Source: Phaffia rhodozyma (taxonomy: Eukaryota > Basidiomycota > Tremellomycetes > Cystofilobasidiales > Mrakiaceae). Taken from it: a stretch of 64,000 bases of DNA. The stretch spans positions 1,302,001 to 1,366,000 of the forward strand of contig JACGZH010000005.1 of assembly GCA_014706385.1 (NCBI GenBank), written 5' to 3'. The notes under the pieces were generated by a model, which worked only from the letters and a program-made list of their open reading frames with translations, was not told where the DNA came from and ran no database searches. Positions 10,770-21,959 of this stretch are shown here, in pieces. Positions within the stretch are counted from its first letter, which is position 1; each line of letters opens with the position of its first letter. The position numbers and the translations under genes were made by a program.

Positions 10770-12549
10770 AAAAGGAGATCTAAAGGAGATTGTCAAAGCA
10801 GGTAACGAGTCAACGACAAAGATGAAGATAGAGATGAAGATGGCAGAGAAGTGAGTGAATGTTGGAAAAGAAGGAAGGCCAGCAGAGTGTGGCGAAAGAG
10901 TGATATTCATCAAGCATTTCCTATAGGCTTTTTGTAATGGAGACTACAATGCGTTCTATTGAAAAGCTCTAGGACATTCAATAGAGAACTCGTTAGCCAA
11001 ACACTACAGAGTTTCGTCAGGAAACACTACAAACCCGGTCGCTCTATATTCGACTACAGAATGTACGACAGCCGACTACAAAAGAGACTACGAGAAAGAC
11101 TACGAGACGGCTTGAGGAAAGACCAAGGAGGAACTAGAGAGTGGGACTACAAAAAGACACAAAGCTATTACAAAAAAAGAAAAAGAAAAAAAAGAACACG
11201 TTTCTCAATCGGTCACACGTTCGAACCCGCACTCTTCATCCTCTCGCCTCCCGGACAATGTTCGTTTTCTTGGTGTATCTATGAGCGCACGCAAACAAAC
11301 TGACCCGATCAGTCTTCAGTTAGTACTGTCTACCTTTTGCATAGGTTCACCTTCACTCTCACTCTCACTCTTTCTCATCTCGGATGCGCCCATGTTCTTT
11401 TGCCGTGACTATTCAAACTCCGGCCTAGAGGGAGCCCCAATTTTGAATTGTCTATCAGTTTTCTTGATTTTTTTTCCAGCTCTGTTTTTTCTTTTCCTCT
11501 TCACCGCCAGCAGGTTCGTTCAGACCGTCCTATTTCTCTCATCAGATGATGTCTTTGGGTTTCGATCCTAACAGACCCTTCCGCATCACCTCTCATTTAG
11601 TCCAAAGGCTGCAAAGCTCGTCACCTACTATCCAAAACCCCTCACCCGGGTCTTTGAGTCCTCTCCCGAGCGGGATAAGGTCTGAGTATTCTAGTGCCCC
11701 CATGTTTTTTATGTTAAAAAACCAGAAAGACTCTAGCCGAGTTCATCTCTGATCATTTGCCTTTCCCGTTTCTCGCGAGAAGGGCAAAGTGGGATGCAGT
11801 GACGCACCCGAAAACCGACGGCTCCCGTCTCGCTTAAGCCTCCCCAAGATCTCACTTTCCTTTGGGCGAGTTGAAGGAGGGAAAAAGTCTCTCGGGACTT
11901 TAGGCGGGGGTGTTCGTCTTGGAAGCGTCGCGGGGACCGTGTGCAATCTATCCATCTGGCTGTCTTCTTTATGGAAAACGCTGGAGGCAGAAAGAATTTG
12001 GCGTGGGAGTCAAACCTCGCGTCTCTTGTTCACATTCTGGCTACATCCCTTCTGTGTTTCCTTTCTCTATTTACTTGTTTTGCGCTCGTCAACGAACGAC
12101 TAAGTTGAGAAAGAAACCGAAGGGATGGCAAGATCACACTTGAGTGCAATCTGCAGCTGGTTGTTTTCCTGTGCTGGTTCTCTCGGGGAGCAGACCAGGT
12201 TCAACCAAACTCAATTCAGACTACTCTTGGACTGCTGGTCCATCTTATCTCTCCTTCCTCTTCCTTGTGAGGGTGAGCTTGTTTTGTTCCATTGAACGAA
12301 GAGCTCGCTCGTTCAGATGGCAGACTACTTTGTGGATTCTGTGGCGGAAAAAACGCACGTGATGACACGTGAGCTATGCACAATATGACGACACGCGCTC
12401 ATCTAACGCGTTCAAACATTCTTGACGCGTCTTTCGATTGAGTCGTTTGATGGAAATCTGAACGATCTGATTTCAACGAACGTCCGACTCGTGAAAAGAA
12501 AGCAAAGTTAGATCACACATACTCACTCATTCGTAGAAAAAAGAAGAGA
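10770..12549. promoter_or_regulatory. Divergent promoter region of the UFO1-like and PARP-finger genes
   Basis: A 1.8-kb spacer between two divergently transcribed genes. At 10942-11170 the plus strand has about eight copies of ACTAC, mostly GACTACA or GACTACG. Near the PARP-finger gene are two E-boxes CACGTG at 12356-12361 and 12366-12371 and two MluI boxes ACGCGT at 12406-12411 and 12425-12430, about 120-195 bp before the ATG. MluI boxes are targets of MBF, the G1/S regulator of fungal DNA replication and repair genes; the role here is inferred from position. Open frames between 11281 and 12362 do not look coding. Confidence 0.55.
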
Positions 12550-13423
12550 ATGCCTTACAGGTAAAGCTCTGTTCATGTTTCTTGGTTGTTCCATCCATTC
12601 CGCGTTAGACCTACCTCACCCGAGTTCAAAATTGGTTTGATCTCCTCGTAGAATCGATTATGCCTCTACTGGCCGATCAAGTTGCAAAGGTTTGACTCCA
12701 TGTCTTTATTTCGCTATCTTTTCGAACATGACCACCTTAACAATCAACTTCTCTGGCCTTGCTGTTTGTTTGTGGAATATTTGTCTTACTCACTAGGCCC
12801 CAAACCATGTTCAGGTAGGATCCCGCAAACGTGTCCGATGCGATAGAATAACTTGTTTCAATGATGGTTGAAACCCTTTCTCCTTCTTCTGTCAAAATGG
12901 AACAGGCTCAAAGATCGATAAAGGAGAGATCAGGCTTGGCGTATGTTGGTTTCAGTAGCTCCCGTTGATAGGGCGAGATCTTCAACAAGGCCGATCTATG
13001 TTGATCCCTTCCTTTCTCTGGCGTTCTTTTCACTCGGTGTCGGACTTGAAACATGACAGACGGTTGTAGAGGTTAGTTCGAAACCACCCGGTATGGAACA
13101 AGTTGGATCAGGATGATACTTAGATGGTTGATCTGTTCTTGCTTCGTCCATCATTCCGGAACGTATCTCCAATGTTAGATTATGGACCATACGGGCATGG
13201 CTTGGAAGTAAGCAGAATCTTGATCATTTTCTCCCTCCGAACTTCTTTGTCTCCTCATATCTTTCGCTTGAAATTAAATCAACGTGTGCTCTTCTCTTTC
13301 TCTTCCTTCTCTTTTCTATATCTATTACAGGCACTGGGGGTATGTCCTCATGAATCTTGATCCTGACTAGACTAACAATGACGCCGATCATATTGTCCTG
13401 TAAAGATGACCTGATCGCTGATA

Positions 13424-13461
<38 letters not shown>

Positions 13462-15516
13462 AACATATTTCTTTAACGGAAATAGTTGTGTCTCGCCAAG
13501 AACCATAGCCAATATCAAGAAGGGTTCGTCTGTTGTGTCTCCATGTACTCATTCAACCAACTTGAGCTTACATTGTCTCTCTTTGTTGTTTGATCTCCGG
13601 CCGATAGAATTAGACGAGGTACGTCGATAGGGGACTACACAGGATGGTTCGGCTAGTATGTGATCACCCACTAAACATTACTAACCTCTGTATAATCTAG
13701 CCTTCAGATCTCGACGGCTATGAGGACCTAAGGTGAGCCCTCTCCGATGTCTCTTCTTCCCTTGTCCTTCTTTTTTCTTCTCGTGCTGACGTAGTCTTGT
13801 TGCGCGTATGGCTGTTTGTATTCAACAGGCCAGAGGATCAAGCAAAAATCGACAAGGCCTGGAAAGACGGCCATAGTAAGAAGTGTATAATTGAGTCTTC
13901 ATTCAATAGCGTGGTTTTTCTCACTCTCTTCACTGCTTCTCCTCTCCTCTTTCTGGCGCGTTCTCAGTTGCGGAAGCTGACGCTGCTTCTAGAGGTCATG
14001 TTCGTCTTCATCTCGTCATCCCACATCTTGAGCTTCCTCGTATGATCGTCTGACATGCTTCTTTTCTCGTCGTTTTCAACGACCACAGGATCCCCTGAAT
14101 GAGCTGACGACTCCTGAAGCTAAAGCTGTGGGTCCTTGGTTCCCTTCTTCCACCTCTGCTACTATTAACATATCTGATCTGACTGTCATATTATAAACCG
14201 CATGTGTGTTTTACCTCTTACAATACGGTATCATTGTATGATGCAAATAGAAATGCAAAGAAGAAGATCTACCAACAACAGGTTCAAAAACTGAGCTAGT
14301 CGCTCGGCTCAGAGAGCATTACGGTCCTCTTCCAGGTTTCAAGATCTTTGGAGCACCTGTATGTCTCGCAAGTTGTTCTGATCGTTCTCAGATGCCCGGC
14401 TACATTTTATAGCCTGAAAGAATAATAGCTGGCTCACCAAGTACCTCGGGATGCTCTTCTGTTACCACGGGTATATAGGACCCATTGGATTCATACACAG
14501 TGGCTGAGCTCAAAGACGTTCGTGTTTTTCTGCGATCCTCTTACCAGAGAAGAGCCCCTCGAGTCTTGCATGACAAAACAACCTCTAATACTGTTCAGAG
14601 TTCTTGTTTTCACATACATAGAAAGCGGATGAAGCCCAGATCTCCAAGAGTGGGTCGAAGACTGCATTAGTCGCTCGCCTTAGAGAACACTACGGACCTG
14701 TAGAGACTGAAGACGGGGAGACTGCTAAGACCGGCGAGGAGAGCGGGACTGTGAGTAGCCGTCCATTTTGATCGATTTGAGTTCGTTTTGCTAAGACACA
14801 GGGAGGTTACATTTCTTGACAACTATGCATTCTCATTCTCTGTAGAAGAGGAAGATCACAGAAAGCGACGATGAAGATCGAAAACCTGTCAAGAAAGAGC
14901 GAAAACGCGCCGTTTGTCTCTGTTATGTTTCTTTGTTCGATACAGGCTCTTGACTTGCTGAGCCTTTTGTTTGTTTGTGTATCTGTGGATAACACTGGAT
15001 ATCGACAAAAAGGCCGTTAAATCAGAAGACGAATCCGATTCCACCAAACCTAAAGCCAAGGCCAAGCCTCAACAGAAACCCGCGCCGAAATCGAAGAAAA
15101 GAGTACGTCCCTCTGTTCATGATAGAGCATCTCATGTACATACATGTATTTTACCGGCTCTCATCGTTGATTACAACTCTCTCTTTCTCCTTCACACATT
15201 CTTTGGGGAAACTCAACGGGTTGATATTTGATCATAGACTGTCAAGAAGGAATCTGAATCTGAATCTGAATTGAGTGACGAAGAGGACACCGAAGAGTCC
15301 GCTCAAGAAACGTCTTCAGAGGAGTCAGAGGCATCTTCGACACCTCCTCCTCCTCGGAAGAAAGCTAAGAAAGCAGCTCCCAAGACCAAGCCTACACAAA
15401 AGGGCTCAGGGAAGGTCAAGGCAGAGTCCAAGGTCAAACTTGAAGCTGAGGATGAAGAAGAAGAGGAAACCCCAGTTTCACGTCCGATGAGAAAAGTAAA
15501 GAAAGAGGAAGAGTAA
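12550..15516 (+). CDS. PARP-type zinc-finger protein with two SAP-like repeats
   Basis: Probable nuclear DNA-nick-binding protein. The spliced N-terminus reads MPYRIDYASTGRSSCKG...CSG...IDKGEIRLG, then MDHTGMAWKHWGCV and an ELDE...LDGYEDLRPEDQ segment. This is the PARP/DNA-ligase-III nick-sensing finger with its Cys-Cys-His-Cys set (SSCKG, KPCSG, KHW, GCV). Downstream are two related units of a SAP-like helix pair, KTELVARLREHYGP (about 14293) and KTALVARLREHYGP (about 14659), the second preceded by DPLDSYTVAELKD. A long acidic/basic nuclear-type tail ends at TAA 15514. No catalytic ADP-ribosyltransferase domain is present. I count about 19 exons, several tiny: 11 nt (12550-12560), 18 nt (12797-12814), 12 nt (13060-13071), 9 nt (13331-13339) and 11 nt (near 13609). 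The frame fits throughout. Similar short PARP-finger proteins exist in other basidiomycetes; the function is inferred from the finger. Confidence 0.82.
13425..13462. repeat. (CT)n(CA)n microsatellite in an intron of the PARP-finger gene
   Basis: A CT run followed directly by a CA run, between the 9-nt exon 13331-13339 and the next exon near 13490. It accounts for the low-complexity reading frames seen here on both strands. Confidence 0.9.
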
Positions 15517-15765
15517 AAATATCACCAAGATCGTCGAGGGTGAACATCCAAACACTTTCCTCTGTGTTTTTGTTTCTGTTTTTGTGTTGTCTTTGCTATC
15601 TTTGCCGTGTTTGCGCGTGTGTATGTCTCCGACCACGGTTCTCCTCAACTTCTCCAAATCTCTCCACCTCCGTTTACGAGATATCTTGATTGAGTAGTCT
15701 GTGATGAGAATTATCTTGTTCATAATTATGGGTTGTTTGTGTGATTGTTATATTTTGATATCAAC

Positions 15766-18748
15766 TTATCGTTCTTCTATTGCGTGTTCTGTAAAAAGAG
15801 AGAACCCCGATCATTTCAAGGTCAGGAGGCACAAAAAGCCAAGCAAGGAGAGAAAGGAAAAGAAAAGCGTACCTCGAAGAGGCAGTACCAGAGGTTCTCT
15901 GTCTTTGATGACTACCTCATGCAGCCTGCCCTTGAAAAGGTATCTGACCCTAAGGGATTTCTTCGCGCCTAAGCAAGGATCCCAGAACCCTAGTAGACCA
16001 GCTTTGGTCTTTGATCGAGGAATCACAAGCTGAGAATCTGTGATGAGTGCTTGGAGAGGGATTGATACGTCAATATAGTCTGCAGAGGTGGAGGTGCTGT
16101 CTTTTGACGATGGGGCTGGGGATGTTGAGGAAAGAGGGGAGGAGGAAGGCATCGAACGGGCAGAGAACGTCTGAAGTGCGCCGTATTGGGCTTCAAGGAT
16201 AATGAGCCCTATGGATAGACACATCAAAGGGTTTTTCTCTTATCATTAATCGAACCCAAGAAAGGAAACAATACAAGTTTTAGAAGGAATCAATGGAGAG
16301 AGGAACGAACCATCGGCCTTTTCTTCTTCAGCAATTCTTCTTTCAACAACAGGTTGAAGCATCTCGACCGTCTGTTCAGCCTCTTGCTTCATTTGCTCGA
16401 TCAACTCTTGGTTATCCTCTTGCAGTTGCTTCCATCGACTGTTGAAGAAGAAGAAGAAGAAAACAAAGGAAGATCTATGTTAGTAAACAAGAATACGGTG
16501 ATCGAACAGAAGAAAGATCCGCTCACGATGCCGCCAATCTTCGTTTCCTAGGTCCAAGCCAGGCATAATGAGCTACCCCAACAGCCACACAAGGTGCCAA
16601 AAAAGCACCGACGAGCCATTGGGATTGTGTCCTTGTGATCAAGATCGGGATAGTCACTCGTTGACCGAGTCGGAAGAGCCTGTAGCATGGTCAGTCGAGA
16701 TGAATGGTTTAGTGCTAAAGTCCTTTGAACTTTTTTTTTTAAAGTAGATGAGAATGATCTGACTTACCGCAGTTTGAGAGTTAATCCAGCGGTGGTTTCA
16801 GCTGTACATTACACGTTATGAGAAGACGAGCCAGATTGTGAGATTTGGCAAATAGACTCGGCAGAGGGAAGAGAAGAGAAAGATGTAACGCACCTTCGAC
16901 ACTCAGTGTGGCCTTGATGAACTTTGTGATCTTTCTCGCCCAGCTTAGATGAACCTTTCCTCCACTGAGCGCAGCTGAGCCTCCGACCTTAAACTCCCAG
17001 CCAGCCCAAACAACCTTTGACCAATCCAGATTTGTGCCCACATCTCCTGGTCCACACTCAATCTCGGCCGTCCATCCGTTGGTAGGTAAAGTATCTCCTA
17101 GGTGAGAAGTAAGACCGATAGTGAGAGAGGATTCATCGCCTCGATAGCCGAAAGACCCGGACCGAAGGGTGAGATAGGATTTCAAAGTAGGATAGATAAG
17201 TCGGGTAAGTGTGAGGTCAATGTTTGGTGGCGTCAGAGGGCTAAAAGCTCGGGCAGAGATATCAAGAGCACTGGTGAGGGGTTGGTATTTTTGAAACCAA
17301 TAAACAAAAAGTCAACATGAGTCCAGCAACGAAGATAAAGACAGAGAAAGAAAGGTCAAACAAGTCGTACGTTTCATCGTCGATTTCGTATATGGTTCGA
17401 ACAGCTAATAATTTGGGGTTCAAGACGGATGCGCTAACCTAAAGATTAAGTCAGGAGCGTGAGCCAAACAGCTTACAGAGAATCCTCCTTTCGCAAGATG
17501 AAAATATACGGACCTCGGTGTAAAGCCTGGGTGAAAATTGGTGCTTGATTGTACCGACCATCGTTCCGCCTAGTCTATTTGCCGCTCGCTTCTGTCCGAT
17601 ACGCTGAGTCATGGTTCCCGCGATGTCAAGCATCGTGCTCTGCCCTAAGCCAACCTGTTGATTGATGGTAGTGAACAAGTGAGAGAAGAAAATTCATAGT
17701 TAAAATTCGATCAGATCTAACACGAGTATCCGAACAGGGTAGGAAGACTACTGACCTGGAAAGAATGAGCCAACGTCAGCCCTCTTGCATGAACGAATCG
17801 AAGTCGAGTCAGCAGGCCGTCGTTCTTTGGTCCTCTTGGTCCGTAGAATGCGCTCTTAGGAGCAAGGAGAGATTCGGCATTTATTTGAACGTTGAAGTCG
17901 CCTGCAAGTTTGTTACATGTCAAGTATCAGATACAGAGCAAAGGTGCACAAGATAAGCGCCACAGGAGGGGAGCCGACTCTTACCTTTGGGGCTGACAAG
18001 TCGCTGTTGGGTGAGAAACTTCTTTTCATTTGCCTGTCGAGTGAACTCGGCTCTCATCTGAAAAGAATATAAAGTGGGATGTGAGCATAGTACGAACGTA
18101 CAAGCATACTCTAAGGGCTCAAACAAGTTTAGCACTGAAGAAAACGTAAGTCACCTCTTCCGGCGTCTTCAACTTGAACCCAACCTCCCAGCTTCCTTTG
18201 AGTCCTTCCTCTCCCAGAGTGTCGTACAGCGCGCGCTTCTGTTCGTCCACAAGAATTTCGTACGCCCGTTGGATCCGTCTGAATTGGGTCTCTGCTGCGA
18301 ATTTTGCCGAAGGATTGCGTTGTTTGTCCGGATGAAGGAGCACGACTAGGGACCGATCTGGAAAAAAGTAAGGTAAGAAGTATCAATCAGAGTGTCAATT
18401 AAGATGAAGAGTACGTCGAGGAGAGCGGGCAATTAATGTATACGAACATCTTTGAGAGATCACGTCCACCGAAGCATCCTTGGAAACATTGAGGATCGAG
18501 CTGAGCGATTGAGTGAACAACTTTTAGAGTACATAAGCATTTGATCTACCTTCTGACAAGAATTAGAACAGATCGCCAGATAGAAACACGTACTAAAGAT
18601 CTTCGTCCTGTTTGACCTCCTGGCTCTCGTTTGGCTGGCCAAAGAGAGGCTCGGAGGGATATTCGAGATCGTCGTCATCATCTACTTGACGAGCTGATCT
18701 GCCAGCGGCAAAAATTCTAGCTGATGGTCCTGCTTCCTCTGTATCCAT
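15766..18748 (-). CDS. DNAJC11-like mitochondrial J-domain protein
   Basis: J-protein of the DNAJC11 family, associated in animals with the MICOS/SAM contact-site machinery of mitochondria. ATG at 18748 gives MDTEEAGPSARIF and an acidic leader, then a J-domain at about residues 50-115 (LYSILNVSKDASVDVISQ, then the HPD motif in VLLHPDKQRNPSAKF, then RIQRAYEILVDEQKRALYD and LGEEGLKG) assembled from three exons. The middle part has beta-strand-rich segments such as GDESSLTIGLTSHLGDTLP and GGSAALSGGKVHLSWARK, as in the DNAJC11 barrel-like region. A coiled-coil stretch (QELIEQMKQEAEQTVEML) precedes the C-terminal DUF3395 domain (IDVSIPLQALITDSQLVI, LLGFWDPCLGAKKSLRVRYL, GRLHEVVI). A short last exon adds EHAIEER and TAA (15768-15766). 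Exons are numerous and internal borders approximate. Confidence 0.88.
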
Positions 18749-19358
18749 CTAGAAAGAAACACAATATGTATAGGTATGGTTGTGCTGATGGATGATGGGT
18801 GCAGCTCTATCGTCTCGACGCTGTGGAGATACGTACAGGTAGTCGCTCGAAGGGATTCGCGATGGACAGAGTAACCTGGTCACAGAGACCTCACGTGATC
18901 TACATCAGCACACAGTCTATCCTTTCTTGGCTGACTTCTTGAACGATCCACTTGTATGACAGTGATGAAGATCCCGGATGACATACGATGTGCTCATATC
19001 AGCAGCGCACATTCTCGCTTCAATCCCGTTCTCATTTCCTTGAACATTGAACAAAACGTTTGTTAAGAGGCTGAACGAAGAGGCCGGCCGGGGTTACGCA
19101 CACACGTGAGCCAAGCCCGTAACCCGCCACACTCCGTCCCGGCCTCTTCATTCTTCGTTCATTCGTTAATTAACTCTCGTTCTACTGACCATCGACCATC
19201 CTTATCAACCCAGGAAAGACATAGCGTCAGCCGTTCTATTCAAGCACGATATCCTAAGCAGATTCTGTCTGGTTCGGTGCTTGATTTCTCTGAGGATAGA
19301 TCTTTAGAGCAGAGAGTTTCGGGTTTATCGTACATCAACTAGCTCAGACACCCTACAA
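18749..19358. promoter_or_regulatory. Divergent promoter with a nested inverted repeat
   Basis: The 0.6-kb spacer between the DNAJC11-like and kinase genes. It contains TGAACGAAGAGGCCGG (19072-19087) facing CCGGCCTCTTC plus TTCTTCGTTCA (19139-19161), with inner arms GGGGTTACG (19090-19098) and CGTAACCC (19118-19125). CACGTG-like CACACGTGAG sits between the inner arms. A further CACGTG lies near 18892. Whether this is a regulatory dyad or a small mobile element is open. Confidence 0.6.
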
Positions 19359-21959
19359 ATGTCTCCGCTCTCCATCGCCGTACACCCTTCGATGTCCTCC
19401 GCACGTCCAGCCTCGCCTCCATCCTCACCACCTCCTATCGTTCCCTCTCAGTTTGGATGCTCGTCTTCATCTGGAGGCTTGTCCAGTCCAGATTTTGAGT
19501 CGAATGGCATCGACTTTGAACCCTTGGTCAACACACCCTCTTCCCGGAACGATATCTTTAGCTCTCAATGGAAAGTTGTTCCCGCGTCGAATGCACCACC
19601 TCCTCTGCGTTTGGTCCCATCTTGGTCAGATGTGTCCTCTTCTGAGATTAGTCCAGAGCTAGATGGAAGTATTTCTACGGTCGATCATGTCTCGACGTGT
19701 GGTCCCATCCCGGAACACGCGAAAGCCGACTACAAACCGTGGACCAATCCTGCCACGTGGTCCAGTCCCAGCAGCAGTAGCACTACCAGCAGCCCTAACA
19801 CTAGCACCACCCATACCAAAAACACCTTCAAGCCATCAATCACTCTCACACCCTCGGCAAAACCAAAGGGTCACCAAAAGACCGCGTCTGGCTCATCAAC
19901 ATCCTCCCGAACATCTTCTTTCTTTGATACACCAATGTTCTCCCCTACACCCCCGCCTCCTCCTCCGCCTGCGTCCGCGTCTCTCAAGACGTCGTCATCA
20001 TCATCATCATTCTTGGCAGCCACTGACAGCTCTTTCGCTACAGGCAAACAAGGAACCACGTTCCTCGCTCGTCCGAAGTTCAACCAACGTACATCATCCT
20101 GTCCTTCTATCCCGAAAGTACTTAGTACTCCCTCGCCGCCGCCACTCGACTCATCGAGTTATCCTCTTGCCCCATGGGATGCTCCCTACCCATATGCCGC
20201 TCTCGACCTGAGCGAACCTGAGGATCAGCCGGTAATCCATTCTGTTCGACTGGCTCATTCGGCTAGCTATCATCTTGGTCAAGGCGCAAACTCGAACGTG
20301 TATCTCTCTGCTTTCCGGCCATGCCCATCCTCTTCCAGTAAGGGCAAAGAACGGGAATGGACGTTAGCAGCGGCAAAAGTTCCGATCGCTGAGAATGGCG
20401 TTGATGGTCGGGCAGTTCTCAGAAAAGAAGGACAGGTTCTCAGGTGGATCGGTTCGGGAAAGATGGGACTTGTCAGTTGTTATGGTGCTGTCAACATTCT
20501 AGACGGATTTGACGAACGTGCAGTGTTTGCTGTGAAAACGTCATCGGCGGCGACAACAGCAGGCTCCTCAAATCCGACCACAATCACCGAGTTTCCGACA
20601 TACTCGATAGATTCGGGGCAGATGGTCAATGAAACGTTTTCATCGGCAGACATGTATTCTCCATCGGTCAGACCGGTGTTACTACTAGAATACTGCTCGT
20701 TCGGTACAATCGATGGCTTTGTTCGATCTCATCCGGAATTGATCACTGAGGAGTTATTCCTCAAGTGGGTTGGCGAGTTGGCATACGGAGGAGAATGGTT
20801 GGAGGCCCGAGGGGTCGTCCGTAAGTCTTGCTCTCCTTGGTTTATCTTTCTTTCCGTGTATGTCTTGTTGACCACGTTTTGTGAAACTCAAACACACCCT
20901 ATAGACCGAGATATCAAGCCCCAAAACATTCTTCTCACCGCCACCCTCCGGCCTCGACTGACAGATTTTGGAAGCGCACTCTTCCATTCTACTCTCGAGA
21001 CCCAATCGGACAACTCGATGTTTCACACCTTAGCAGACGGTCCTGCCAGCGGAGGAGGCACGACATCCTATTCTTCACCCGAACTTCTTCTCCGAACAAC
21101 AGAGGTATCCTTCCCGTCCGATGTTTTCTCTCTAGGGGCCTCACTCTACGTTATCCTCAACGGGGGTCGAAAACCATATCAAGGGGTGAGCGGGACAAGA
21201 GAGCTCTGTTTCTGGGTCGCTCGGGGTGGATTCTGGGATTGGGAAGAACGAAACCGGGCGGCTTCGTTTGGAGAAGGAAGTTTGTTCGGATTCGGATCGA
21301 GCACGTCATTCAGGAGAGGAGGTAGTTTAAGAGAACACGGTAAGGGAGCAGCCGCGGCGTACATGGCAGATGTGGCAGCCGACGGAAAAAGGGTTGGGTG
21401 GGACTTGGCAGCTGATGGCAGTGGAGGTGGGAAGGTCAGGCTGGGCGACCTGTTTGGTAAGCGGGCGGTGAGAAAGGCTCAAGAGACAGAGATAGTCAAG
21501 ATTCATCCTGAAGAGGAGTCAGCAGAACCTGGCGTTCTTGGTGACGGTGACGGTGATGGCCATATACCCTCAGGTACTCAACCTTCGTCCAAGAATCCCA
21601 TCGTTGAACTCTTGTCTTCTGCGCCCACTTTCCTCCCGTTCGGTTCGTCATCCCATGTACATCCTTCGTCTCCTCGACCGAACACTGCGGTGCCTCCCAT
21701 CCAGACTTGCTTTCCGTCCTTACCGCCCTCGCCGCCGTTGTCAGCGCCGTCGACGGCGGTGGAAGGCGAGATCGAGGTCGAAAAGCCTCTAGGAGGAGTT
21801 CCGATGTTCTACCCTTGTTCAACGCTGTACTCAGCTCATGAGGTCAGCGAGGGCATGCGAAGAGTTTTGAGGCGAATGCTGGACCCAGTCGTTGAGCGAA
21901 GAGGGTCAATGAGAGCTGTGAGAGCTTGGGCGGAGGCTCAAGGCTGGACAGATCATTGA
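19359..21959 (+). CDS. NNK1-like serine/threonine protein kinase
   Basis: Predicted protein kinase of 838 residues in two exons (19359-20820 and 20905-21959). The 84-nt intron (GTAAGT...CTATAG) is recognised because splicing restores VVHRDIKPQNILL. The N-terminal 280 residues are Ser/Pro/Thr-rich and disordered. The kinase domain shows an ATP-loop-like LGQGANSNVYLS, the hinge region LLLEYCSFGTIDGFV, catalytic loop HRDIKPQN, the DFG motif in RLTDFGSALF, and YSSPELLLRT with DVFSLGASLYVILNGGRKPY. A long insert with low-complexity sequence sits before the last helix (AHEVSEGMRRVLRRMLDP), resembling fungal kinases of the yeast Nnk1 type. The Nnk1 assignment is by overall layout only; the kinase call is firm. 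The upstream spacer is shared with the DNAJC11-like gene. Confidence 0.85.
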   Translation: MSPLSIAVHPSMSSARPASPPSSPPPIVPSQFGCSSSSGGLSSPDFESNGIDFEPLVNTPSSRNDIFSSQWKVVPASNAPPPLRLVPSWSDVSSSEISPELDGSISTVDHVSTCGPIPEHAKADYKPWTNPATWSSPSSSSTTSSPNTSTTHTKNTFKPSITLTPSAKPKGHQKTASGSSTSSRTSSFFDTPMFSPTPPPPPPPASASLKTSSSSSSFLAATDSSFATGKQGTTFLARPKFNQRTSSCPSIPKVLSTPSPPPLDSSSYPLAPWDAPYPYAALDLSEPEDQPVIHSVRLAHSASYHLGQGANSNVYLSAFRPCPSSSSKGKEREWTLAAAKVPIAENGVDGRAVLRKEGQVLRWIGSGKMGLVSCYGAVNILDGFDERAVFAVKTSSAATTAGSSNPTTITEFPTYSIDSGQMVNETFSSADMYSPSVRPVLLLEYCSFGTIDGFVRSHPELITEELFLKWVGELAYGGEWLEARGVVRKSCSPWFIFLSVYVLLTTFCETQTHPIDRDIKPQNILLTATLRPRLTDFGSALFHSTLETQSDNSMFHTLADGPASGGGTTSYSSPELLLRTTEVSFPSDVFSLGASLYVILNGGRKPYQGVSGTRELCFWVARGGFWDWEERNRAASFGEGSLFGFGSSTSFRRGGSLREHGKGAAAAYMADVAADGKRVGWDLAADGSGGGKVRLGDLFGKRAVRKAQETEIVKIHPEEESAEPGVLGDGDGDGHIPSGTQPSSKNPIVELLSSAPTFLPFGSSSHVHPSSPRPNTAVPPIQTCFPSLPPSPPLSAPSTAVEGEIEVEKPLGGVPMFYPCSTLYSAHEVSEGMRRVLRRMLDPVVERRGSMRAVRAWAEAQGWTDH

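Noticed and set aside
11210..11240. TTCGAACCC as a tRNA B-box
   Set aside because: The flanking bases cannot form a T-stem on either strand and no A-box or acceptor stem is present.
13224..13466. Open frame on the minus strand starting in a Cys-Val run
   Set aside because: It is a translation of the CA/CT microsatellite inside an intron of the PARP-finger gene.
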